NCBI RefSeq assembly: GCF_000341345.1 | Contig: NC_020302.1 | Location: forward strand, 2,088,075 to 2,152,074 | Direction: 5' to 3' | From: Corynebacterium halotolerans YIM 70093 = DSM 44683 | GTDB lineage: Bacteria > Actinomycetota > Actinomycetes > Mycobacteriales > Mycobacteriaceae | Length of the DNA stretch: 64,000 bases | Shown here: positions 18,367-25,504 of the stretch, piece after piece | Layout: each line of letters opens with the position of its first letter | How positions within the stretch are numbered: the first letter of the stretch is position 1 | Made by a program: the position numbers and the translations under genes | The notes under the pieces: model-generated | Seen by the model: the letters and a program-made list of their open reading frames with translations, nothing else | Database searches by the model: none | Told to the model about the DNA's origin: nothing

Positions 18367-19428
18367 ATGGAAACGACCCCGCCGCTGTTCGCCCCCATCA
18401 CCGTCCCCGACGAGCAGGCGGGCCAGGCGGTGCGGGAGACACTCGCCGGGGCCGCCACCCCGGGGGCGTCGCTGGGCCGGCTCGGGGAGGTCGCCGCGTG
18501 GGTCGCCGCCTGCCAGGGTGCGACCCCGCCGGCCCCGTTGCGACGCCCGCGGGTGGTCGTTTTCGCCGGTGACCACGGCGTCGCGAAGCGCGGCATCTCC
18601 GCGCTGGACCCGTCCTCCTCCGTCCACCAGGCCGCCGACATCGCCGCCGGGGGTGGTGCGGTCAACGTCTTCGCCCGCGCGGCGGGGGCCTCCGTCCGGT
18701 TGGTCGACGTCTCCCTGGACCACGACGTCGCAGGCGAGGAGCGGGTCTCCCGTTCCTGCGGTGCCATCGACGTCGAGGACGCCATGACCCGCGGGGAGCT
18801 GGACCGTGCCCTGGCGATCGGGAAGGCCGTGGCCGACCAGGAGATCGACGCCGGGGCGGATCTGCTCGTCCCGGGCGATCTGGGGGTGGGCAACACCACC
18901 GTCGCCGCCGCCGTCATCGGGTCCTTCACCCGCACCGAGCCGGTCGCGGTCATCGGCCCCGGTTCCGGCATCACCGACGAGGTCTGGAAGGTGAAGGTCT
19001 CCGCCCTGCGCGACGCGATGTTCCGCGCGCGTTCGATGACCGGCCGCCCGCTGGAGGTGCTGCAGACGATCTCGTCACCCGACTTCGCCGCGCTGGTGGC
19101 CTTCATCGCGCAGGCGGCCGTGCGCCGCACCCCGGTGCTTCTCGACGGCGCGCCCGTCACCGCCGCGGCCTACGTCGCCGAGAAGCTCGCCCCCGGGGCG
19201 CGGGCCTGGTTCGCCGCCGGCCAGCTGACCCCGGAGCCGGCGCACCTGATCGCCCTGCAGGCCCTCGAGCTGACCCCGCTGCTCGCGCTCGACATGCGGG
19301 TCGGCCAGGGCACCGGGGCGCTGGCCGCGCTTCCGCTGCTCTCGGTGGCCGTCGAGCTGGTGGCCGACGAATTCGCCGCGCGGGCGGAGGAACGGGCCCA
19401 ATCGGGCTCGCACCGCTACGAGGGCTGA
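18367..19428 (+). CDS. cobT: nicotinate-nucleotide--dimethylbenzimidazole phosphoribosyltransferase
   Basis: A 353-residue CobT. Motifs include FAGDHGVAKRGIS near residue 66, DLGVGNTTVAAA near residue 175, and the C-terminal catalytic Glu region. It makes alpha-ribazole phosphate from nicotinate mononucleotide and dimethylbenzimidazole, for the lower ligand of cobalamin. In C. glutamicum cobU, cobT and cobS are neighbours here; in this window only cobT is present, and no cobU or cobS lies on either side. The start is the ATG at 18367, which has ACCAGGAGAATCC before it. A 13-residue longer frame is unlikely. Confidence 0.93.
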   Translation: METTPPLFAPITVPDEQAGQAVRETLAGAATPGASLGRLGEVAAWVAACQGATPPAPLRRPRVVVFAGDHGVAKRGISALDPSSSVHQAADIAAGGGAVNVFARAAGASVRLVDVSLDHDVAGEERVSRSCGAIDVEDAMTRGELDRALAIGKAVADQEIDAGADLLVPGDLGVGNTTVAAAVIGSFTRTEPVAVIGPGSGITDEVWKVKVSALRDAMFRARSMTGRPLEVLQTISSPDFAALVAFIAQAAVRRTPVLLDGAPVTAAAYVAEKLAPGARAWFAAGQLTPEPAHLIALQALELTPLLALDMRVGQGTGALAALPLLSVAVELVADEFAARAEERAQSGSHRYEG

Positions 19429-19455
19429 CCGCGGCCACGACTCCCCTCAACGGCA

Positions 19456-19501
19456 ACGGCCCCGGCCCGCCACCTGGTTCTCAGGTGCGGGCCGGGGCCG
19501 T
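19456..19501. terminator. bidirectional terminator between cobT and ilvE
   Basis: ACGGCCCCGGCCCGCCACCTG and its near-perfect complement flank GTTCT. The hairpin lies between two convergent genes, 27 bases after the cobT stop and 46 bases after the ilvE stop. It has no strong T run on either side, so efficiency is uncertain. Confidence 0.7.
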
Positions 19502-19547
19502 GGGTGTCTCTCTGGGTGGGAAACCTGCGCCGGTGCGGTCGGGTGTC

Positions 19548-20657
19548 CTACTTCGCCGGAACCAGGGTGTGGAGCCAGCCGTGGATGTCCTCGGCCTCGC
19601 CGCGCTGGATGGCGGTCAGGCGCTCGCGCATGGCCATGGTCACCGCGCCGGCCTCGTTGTTGTTGACCAGGTACTCGCCGTCGTTGGACAGCACGCGGCC
19701 GACCGGGGTGATCACGGCGGCGGTGCCGCAGGCCATGGCCTCGGTCATCGCTCCGGAGGCGGCGTCGTCGCGCCACTCGTCGGTGGAGATGCGGCGTTCC
19801 TCGACGTCGTGGCCGAGGTCGCGGGCGACCTGCAGCAGGGAGTCGCGGGTCACGCCGGGCAGGAGGGAACCGGACAACGCCGGGGTGACCACCTTCGCGT
19901 CCGCACCGGAGCCGTAGACGAACATGAGGTTCATGCCGCCCATCTCCTCGATGTACCGGTGCTCGATGGCGTCCAGCCACACGACCTGGTCGCAGCCCTT
20001 CTCCTCCGCCTGGGCCTGGGCCAGCAGAGAGGCGGCGTAGTTGCCGGCGAACTTCGCGGCGCCGGTGCCACCGGGGGCGGCGCGGACGTAGTCCTCGCTC
20101 AGCCACACCGAGACCGGCTTGACGCCACCGGTGAAGTAGGCGCCCGACGGGGAGGCGATGACGATGAAGCGGTAGGCGTTCGCCGGGGAGACACCCAGCG
20201 AGACCTCGGTGGAGATCATGAACGGGCGGATGTAGAGGCTGGCCTCGCCGCCGGCGGCGGGCACCCACTCGGAGTCGATGTCGACGAGCAGGCGGATGGC
20301 CTCGATGAAGTCCTCGACCGGCAGCGGCGGCATGGCCATGCGCTCGGCGGAGCGCTGCATGCGCTGCGCGTTCTCCTCCGGGCGGAAGGTGGCGATGGCG
20401 CCGTCCGGCTGGCGGTAGGCCTTGATGCCCTCGAAGATGGCCTGTCCGTAGTGGAACACGGTGGTCGCCGGGTCCATCGGGATGGCCTGGTAGGGGCCCA
20501 CCTGGGCGTTGTGCCAGCCGTCCTCCTCGGTCCAGTCGATGGTGACCATGTGGTCGGTGAAATTCTTGCCGAACCTGGGATTCGCGAGGATGTCCGCGCG
20601 CTCCTCCGGGGACGTCGGAGCCTCGGTGCGGTTCACGGTGAAGTTGAGAGACGTCAT
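19548..20657 (-). CDS. ilvE: branched-chain amino acid aminotransferase
   Basis: A 369-residue class IV PLP aminotransferase of the long actinobacterial IlvE type. Recognisable blocks include HYGQAIFEGIKAYR near residue 90 and YGSGADAKVVTP near residue 215. The PLP lysine should be in VKPVSVWLSEDYVRAA or KFAGNYAASL; the latter fits the family. It transaminates leucine, isoleucine and valine with 2-oxoglutarate in the cytosol. It is convergent to cobT and divergent from pepA, as in C. glutamicum. The ribosome binding site before the ATG is weak. Confidence 0.94.
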   Translation of the reverse strand: MTSLNFTVNRTEAPTSPEERADILANPRFGKNFTDHMVTIDWTEEDGWHNAQVGPYQAIPMDPATTVFHYGQAIFEGIKAYRQPDGAIATFRPEENAQRMQRSAERMAMPPLPVEDFIEAIRLLVDIDSEWVPAAGGEASLYIRPFMISTEVSLGVSPANAYRFIVIASPSGAYFTGGVKPVSVWLSEDYVRAAPGGTGAAKFAGNYAASLLAQAQAEEKGCDQVVWLDAIEHRYIEEMGGMNLMFVYGSGADAKVVTPALSGSLLPGVTRDSLLQVARDLGHDVEERRISTDEWRDDAASGAMTEAMACGTAAVITPVGRVLSNDGEYLVNNNEAGAVTMAMRERLTAIQRGEAEDIHGWLHTLVPAK

Positions 20658-20789
20658 GGCAGAAACGTTACACCGGGGGTTTGCCCCGGTCGGACGTGAG
20701 GCGGGGCACTCCCGGCTGCCGTGGCGCGGTCGTCGTTAAGCTGGGGCCGATACGCAATTCAACTCAGTGACCGACCGAGAGGAACCCTC

Positions 20790-22298
20790 ATGGCGAAACC
20801 CACCTTCCAGCTTCCGGCGCGCGGCGCCTCCCCTGACCTGGAACTGGCGAAGAAGGCCCCGAAGAACGCGGACGTCTATCTCGTCCCCGTGTTCAAGGGT
20901 GAGGAGGGCCTCGAGCTGCCGGCCTCCGCACTGCTTGACGACGCCGCCCTGCGCACCGTGCTGGAGACCCTCACCGCCGTCGGCGCCACCGGCAAGGCCG
21001 ACGAGATCACCCGCGTGCCCGCCCCGGAGAAGGTCGCCGCCGACTCCATCGTGGCCGTGGGCCTCGGCGACTCCGAGGACGTGACCCACGAGACCGTGCG
21101 CCGCGCCGCCGGTGCGGCCGCCCGCTCCCTGACGGGCGTGGGCACCGCCGTGACGACGGTGGGCGACTTCGGGCTCGGCCCGGCCGTCGAGGGCGTGGCA
21201 CTGGGTGCCTACCAGTTCCGCGGCATCCGCAGCGAGGAGCCGACCGCCGACGCCCTGCCGGTGGAGAAGGTCATCTTCCTCGGTGACACGAAGGCCGCCA
21301 AGGATGAGTTCGTCACCGCCCAGATCACCGCCGAGTCGGTGCTGCTGGCCCGCGACCTGGTCAACACCCCGGCCTCCCACCTCTACCCCGAGGCCTACGC
21401 GGGCATCCTGGCCGCGGCGGGCAGGGACGCGGGCCTCGACGTCGAGGTGCTCGACGAGGACGCGCTGGAGAAGGAGGGCTTCGGCGGCATCCTGGCCGTC
21501 GGCCGGGGCTCTGCCCGTCCGCCGCGCCTGGTGCGCCTGAGCTGGTCGCCGCGCAAGGCGAAGACCTCGGTGGCACTGGTGGGCAAGGGCATCACCTTCG
21601 ACACCGGCGGTATCTCCCTGAAGCCCGCCGCCAAGATGGAGGACATGATCTCGGACATGGGTGGCTCCGCCGCCGTGGCCGCCACGATCATCGCCGCCGC
21701 ACGCCTGAACCTGCCGGTGAAGGTCACCGCCACCCTGCCGCTGGCGGAGAACATGCCGTCCGGCACCGCCACCCGCCCGGGGGATGTGATCACCCATTAC
21801 GGGGGGCTGACCTCCGAGATCATCAACACCGACGCCGAGGGCCGCCTCGTGCTCGCCGACGCCCTGGCCCGCGCCAGCGAGGACGACCCCGACTACCTGG
21901 TCGAGACCGCCACCCTGACCGGTGCGCAGATGGTCGCCCTCGGAGCCAGGACCGCCGGTGTCATGGGCACCGACGAGTTCCGCGACCGCGTGGCCGGGAC
22001 GGGGCGTTCCGTCGGCGAGCCGGCGTGGGCGATGCCGCTGCTCGAGGAGCAGGCCGAGGAGCTGAAGTCCCCGGTCGCCGACATCCGCAACTCCCACAAC
22101 TCCCGCAACGCGGGCATGCTGTTCGCCGGCCTGTACCTGTCGAAGTTCATCCACGAGGACATCGAGTGGGCCCACGTGGACATCGCCGGCCCGTCCTTCA
22201 ACACCGGCGGGGTCAGCGGCTACACCGTCAAGCGCGCCACCGGCGTGCCGGTGCGCACCTTCGTGACCCTGCTGCGCGAGCTCGCCGAGCAGAAGTAG
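20790..22298 (+). CDS. pepA: leucyl aminopeptidase (M17 family)
   Basis: A 502-residue M17 cytosolic aminopeptidase. The N-terminal macro-like domain is followed by the catalytic domain with the metal and substrate blocks VGKGITFDTGGIS and the family signature NTDAEGRLVLADAL, both intact. It removes N-terminal residues from peptides using two metal ions. The ATG at 20790 is preceded by GAGAGGAACCC; the longer frame would add 23 residues. It ends next to the cloverleaf-like inverted repeat at 22326. Confidence 0.95.
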   Translation: MAKPTFQLPARGASPDLELAKKAPKNADVYLVPVFKGEEGLELPASALLDDAALRTVLETLTAVGATGKADEITRVPAPEKVAADSIVAVGLGDSEDVTHETVRRAAGAAARSLTGVGTAVTTVGDFGLGPAVEGVALGAYQFRGIRSEEPTADALPVEKVIFLGDTKAAKDEFVTAQITAESVLLARDLVNTPASHLYPEAYAGILAAAGRDAGLDVEVLDEDALEKEGFGGILAVGRGSARPPRLVRLSWSPRKAKTSVALVGKGITFDTGGISLKPAAKMEDMISDMGGSAAVAATIIAAARLNLPVKVTATLPLAENMPSGTATRPGDVITHYGGLTSEIINTDAEGRLVLADALARASEDDPDYLVETATLTGAQMVALGARTAGVMGTDEFRDRVAGTGRSVGEPAWAMPLLEEQAEELKSPVADIRNSHNSRNAGMLFAGLYLSKFIHEDIEWAHVDIAGPSFNTGGVSGYTVKRATGVPVRTFVTLLRELAEQK

Positions 22299-22325
22299 CC
22301 GGCGCTCGACGGACAGCGCAGCGCG

Positions 22326-22407
22326 GGAAAATACACTTCCGTGGATCCGCGGAAGTGCATCAGCCCAGTTCACAACTCCGCGTGGACTGGGCTGAAGTGT
22401 ATTTTCC
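22326..22407. repeat. nested inverted repeat forming a three-way junction
   Basis: The outer arms GGAAAATACACTTC (22326-22339) and GAAGTGTATTTTCC (22394-22407) are perfect 14-base complements. Two further hairpins lie inside: CTTCCG with CGGAAG around GGATC, and CAGCCCAGT with ACTGGGCTG. The whole folds as a three-way junction on either strand and lies between the convergent pepA and 22437-22832 genes. It may be a bidirectional terminator or a small mobile structured element. Confidence 0.8.
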
Positions 22408-22436
22408 GGCCGGCCACTCCCCTCGGCGGAGCCGGC

Positions 22437-22832
22437 TCAGGCGTCGGGCAGTTCGCCACGTTCGAATCGCGCGCGGCGGGCCCGCTGCTCCGCACGCTTG
22501 CGCAGCAGCCGGTCGCGTTCGATGCGGCGGCGCATGCGTTGGGGGTACCCGGTGTCTTCGACGTCGTAGATCGGGCAGTTGAGCAGCTTCGCCACCGCGT
22601 CAATGCCCTTCGGCCCGCCGATACGGCGGCGGGTGAACTCGCCGTTCTCGTCGACGAGCACCACGGACATCTCGTTGACCACCGTTTCCGGCTCAATGTA
22701 GGCCTCGATGAAGGCGCGCCCGGCCGCCCAGTTCTTCAGGTGGTCGCGGTCCTCGGGACGGATGGTCTCACCGGGCCCGCGGGGCGGGCGCAGACCTCCC
22801 CGGGGCTTCTTGCGACCGAATATGTTGAACAC
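22437..22832 (-). CDS. conserved corynebacterial protein of unknown function
   Basis: A 131-residue soluble protein. It has a basic, Pro/Gly-rich N-terminus, then an acidic segment near residue 45 followed by MSVVLVDENGEF, then an Arg-rich helix at the C-terminus with repeated RRRIERDR-like charge patterns. I recognise no catalytic motif. A similar gene occurs between pepA and sucB in C. glutamicum, so the position is conserved. Its start is divergent from sucB, from which it is separated by about 170 bases that hold both promoters. Confidence 0.75.
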   Translation of the reverse strand: MFNIFGRKKPRGGLRPPRGPGETIRPEDRDHLKNWAAGRAFIEAYIEPETVVNEMSVVLVDENGEFTRRRIGGPKGIDAVAKLLNCPIYDVEDTGYPQRMRRRIERDRLLRKRAEQRARRARFERGELPDA

Positions 22833-23002
22833 GTCCTACAATTGTAGGGGCAAAGTTTTCTCCAGTGCGGTCACCTCCGTCGATCCCACGGCCACCGGTC
22901 GACACATACCCCCGGCTGTGGACACGGGAGCGGGAGTGAACCGGTACGCTGAGGACTATTAGCTTCCGATTTACACACGACTTTCCGAGGAGTCAGAACA
23001 AC

Positions 23003-25138
23003 ATGGCGTTCTCCGTAGAGATGCCCGAACTGGGCGAATCCGTCACCGAAGGCACTATCACCCAGTGGCTGAAGTCCGTCGGCGACACCGTCGAGGTCGA
23101 CGAGCCGTTGCTCGAGGTCTCCACCGACAAGGTCGACACGGAGATCCCCTCCCCGGCCGCCGGCGTGCTGCTGGAGATCAAGGCCGAGGAGGACGACACC
23201 GTCGACGTCGGCGCCGTGATCGCGACCATCGGCGAGGAGGGTGAGTCCGCCGGTGACTCCGATTCTTCCGACGATGAGGTCAACGAGAACGCCGAGCAGG
23301 TCGATCCCTCCGGCGGCCAGGATGTCGCGCAGGTCGACCCCGCACAGGACTCCTCCGAGAAGGCCACCGAAGCCAAGGGCTCCTCCACCGATGTCGAGAT
23401 GCCGGAGCTGGGCGAGTCCGTCACCGAGGGCACCATCACCCAGTGGCTGAAGTCCGTCGGCGACACCGTCGAGGTCGACGAGCCGCTGCTCGAGGTCTCC
23501 ACCGACAAGGTCGACACCGAGATCCCCTCCCCCGTCGCCGGTACCCTCCAGGAGATCCTGGCCGAGGAGGACGACACCGTCGACGTCGGTGCCATCATCG
23601 CGCGCATCGGCTCCGGCGAGGCCCCGCAGGCCGAGGAGAAGGAGGAGGACCGCGAGGTCCCGTCCGAGGAAGCCATCCAGGAGTCCGAATCCAAGGATGA
23701 GAAGGACACCGTCGAGGAGGCCCAGGAGCCCGAGTCCGACGACTCCGGTTCCGCTGACTCCGCCGACGCCACCGATGTCGAGATGCCGGAGCTGGGCGAG
23801 TCCGTCACCGAGGGCACCATCACCCAGTGGCTGAAGTCCGTCGGCGACACCGTCGAGGTCGACGAGCCGCTGCTCGAGGTCTCCACCGACAAGGTCGACA
23901 CCGAGATCCCCTCCCCCGTCGCCGGTACCCTCCAGGAGATCCTGGCCGAGGAGGACGACACCGTCGACGTCGGCGCCATCATCGCCCGCATCGGCTCCGG
24001 CGAAGCCCCGAAGAAGAAGGAGGCTCCGAAGAAGGAAGAGCCCAAGGCCGAGCCGAAGAAGGAAGCTAAGCCTGAGAAGAAGGAGGAGCCCAAGAAGGAG
24101 GCTCCGAAGGCTGAGCCCATCGGGCGGAGCCCCGGCGACTCCTCCGAGAGTGAGGGCAAGGGCGCCCCGAAGCAGGAGTCCGGGAAGAAGGTCAACAACG
24201 ACAACGTCCCGTACGTCACCCCGCTGGTGCGCAAGCTGGCCGACAAGCACGGCGTCGACCTGAACACCGTTGAGGGCACGGGCGTCGGTGGCCGCATCCG
24301 TAAGCAGGACGTCCTGGCCGCCGCCGAGGGTGGCGCCGAGGGCAAGGACGAGAAGGCCGCCCCGAAGGGCGAGCGCGCCAACTGGTCCACCAAGTCCGTG
24401 GACCCGGCCAAGGCCGAGCTGATCGGTACGACCCAGAAGGTCAACCGCATCCGCGAGATCACCGCCGCCAAGATGGTCGAGTCCCTGCAGACCTCCGCGC
24501 AGCTGACCCACGTCCAGGAGGTCGACATGACCCGGGTCGCGGAGCTGCGCAAGGCCAACAAGCAGGCTTTCGTGGACAAGCACGGCGCGAACCCGACCTA
24601 CCTGGTCTTCATCGTCAAGGCCGTCGCCGAGGCTCTGGTCTCCCACCCGAACGTCAACGCGTCCTACAACGCCGAGACCAAGGAGATGACCTACCACGCT
24701 GATGTCAACATCGGCATCGCCGTGGACACCCCGCAGGGTCTGCTGGTCCCGGTCATCAAGAAGGCCCAGGACCTGTCCCTGCCGGAGATCGCCAAGGAGA
24801 TCGTCGACCTGGCCGAGCGTGCGCGCAACAAGAAGCTGCGCCCCGACGACCTGTCCGGCGGCACCTTCACGGTGACCAACATCGGCTCCGAGGGCGCCCT
24901 GCTGGACACCCCGGTGCTGACCCCGCCGCAGGCCGGCATCCTGGGCACCGCCGCGATCGAGAAGCGCCCGGTCGTCGTCACCGACGAGGGCGTGGACTCC
25001 ATCGCCATCCGCCAGATGGCCTACCTGCCGTTCACCTACGACCACCAGGTGGTCGACGGTGCCGACGCAGGCCGGTTCATCACCACCATCAAGGACCGTC
25101 TCGAGACCGCCGACTTCGAGTCCGACCTGCAGCTGTAA
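23003..25138 (+). CDS. sucB: dihydrolipoamide acyltransferase (E2) with three lipoyl domains
   Basis: A 711-residue E2. Three lipoyl domains start near residues 1, 129 and 257, each with the lipoylated lysine in [12 protein letters not shown] and separated by acidic linkers. A Lys/Pro/Glu linker follows, then an E3-binding domain around residue 410 ([16 protein letters not shown]). The acetyl- or succinyltransferase core has the catalytic HXXXDG motif in DHQVVDGAD. In C. glutamicum the orthologue (called aceF or sucB) serves pyruvate dehydrogenase and, together with OdhA, the oxoglutarate dehydrogenase complex. The second and third lipoyl domains are nearly identical at the DNA level. AGGAG precedes the ATG by about nine bases. 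A terminator follows. Confidence 0.95.
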   Translation: MAFSVEMPELGESVTEGTITQWLKSVGDTVEVDEPLLEVSTDKVDTEIPSPAAGVLLEIKAEEDDTVDVGAVIATIGEEGESAGDSDSSDDEVNENAEQVDPSGGQDVAQVDPAQDSSEKATEAKGSSTDVEMPELGESVTEGTITQWLKSVGDTVEVDEPLLEVSTDKVDTEIPSPVAGTLQEILAEEDDTVDVGAIIARIGSGEAPQAEEKEEDREVPSEEAIQESESKDEKDTVEEAQEPESDDSGSADSADATDVEMPELGESVTEGTITQWLKSVGDTVEVDEPLLEVSTDKVDTEIPSPVAGTLQEILAEEDDTVDVGAIIARIGSGEAPKKKEAPKKEEPKAEPKKEAKPEKKEEPKKEAPKAEPIGRSPGDSSESEGKGAPKQESGKKVNNDNVPYVTPLVRKLADKHGVDLNTVEGTGVGGRIRKQDVLAAAEGGAEGKDEKAAPKGERANWSTKSVDPAKAELIGTTQKVNRIREITAAKMVESLQTSAQLTHVQEVDMTRVAELRKANKQAFVDKHGANPTYLVFIVKAVAEALVSHPNVNASYNAETKEMTYHADVNIGIAVDTPQGLLVPVIKKAQDLSLPEIAKEIVDLAERARNKKLRPDDLSGGTFTVTNIGSEGALLDTPVLTPPQAGILGTAAIEKRPVVVTDEGVDSIAIRQMAYLPFTYDHQVVDGADAGRFITTIKDRLETADFESDLQL

Positions 25139-25155
25139 CCCACGGCGCCGGTAGG

Positions 25156-25190
25156 AACCGCCCGCTCCCCACCCGGGAGCGGGCGGTTTT
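25156..25190 (+). terminator. terminator of sucB
   Basis: AACCGCCCGCTCCC and GGGAGCGGGCGGTTTT form a perfect 13-base stem with a short loop and a T run, 17 bases after the sucB stop. Confidence 0.9.
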
Positions 25191-25423
25191 CCGTGTCTTC
25201 CGTGTCTTCTGTGTCTTCCGGGGGTGGGCGGAAGCCCGCCACCGCCCACCCGCGTGGCGCTTCCGATCCCCCCGATCCCGGTGAGGAGATCACGGTCCGC
25301 GCCTCCCCCGTCCAGCCCCTCCCACGGACAGCGGAAAGTGCGCGGCTGCGCACTCTCACCGGCGCTGATCGCCCACCACGCCCCGCGGGTGTCGATAAGT
25401 GAATACCTTTCGTCGCCCTTCAG

Positions 25424-25464
25424 CCGGACTGTCGTCCGGTTAACAGTTCGGCGCACCATATAAT
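25424..25464 (+). promoter_or_regulatory. gcvP promoter with overlapping palindrome
   Basis: A consensus -10 box TATAAT lies at 25459-25464, 40 bases before the gcvP ATG. No good -35 box is visible at 17 bases. The perfect palindrome CCGGAC-N4-GTCCGG (25424-25439) lies where a -35 element and an activator or repressor would sit. It is a candidate operator for the glycine cleavage operon. No glycine riboswitch consensus is seen in the leader. Confidence 0.55.
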
Positions 25465-25504
25465 CAGGGCGACACAGCACACCGTCTCAAGGAGCTTGTT
25501 CCGT

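Noticed and set aside
25188..25220. Three short tandem copies of a CCGTGTCTT-like unit.
   Set aside because: Too short and without spacers, so neither a CRISPR array nor a useful marker of mobility.
22871..25480. Long minus-strand frame opposite sucB.
   Set aside because: It consists of antisense of the repeated lipoyl domains (so it looks repetitive) and has no start signal. sucB has all motifs.
25191..25504. A possible glycine riboswitch before gcvP.
   Set aside because: Some short GC stems and a CACTCTCACC segment exist, but the conserved glycine-binding blocks are not present in order.
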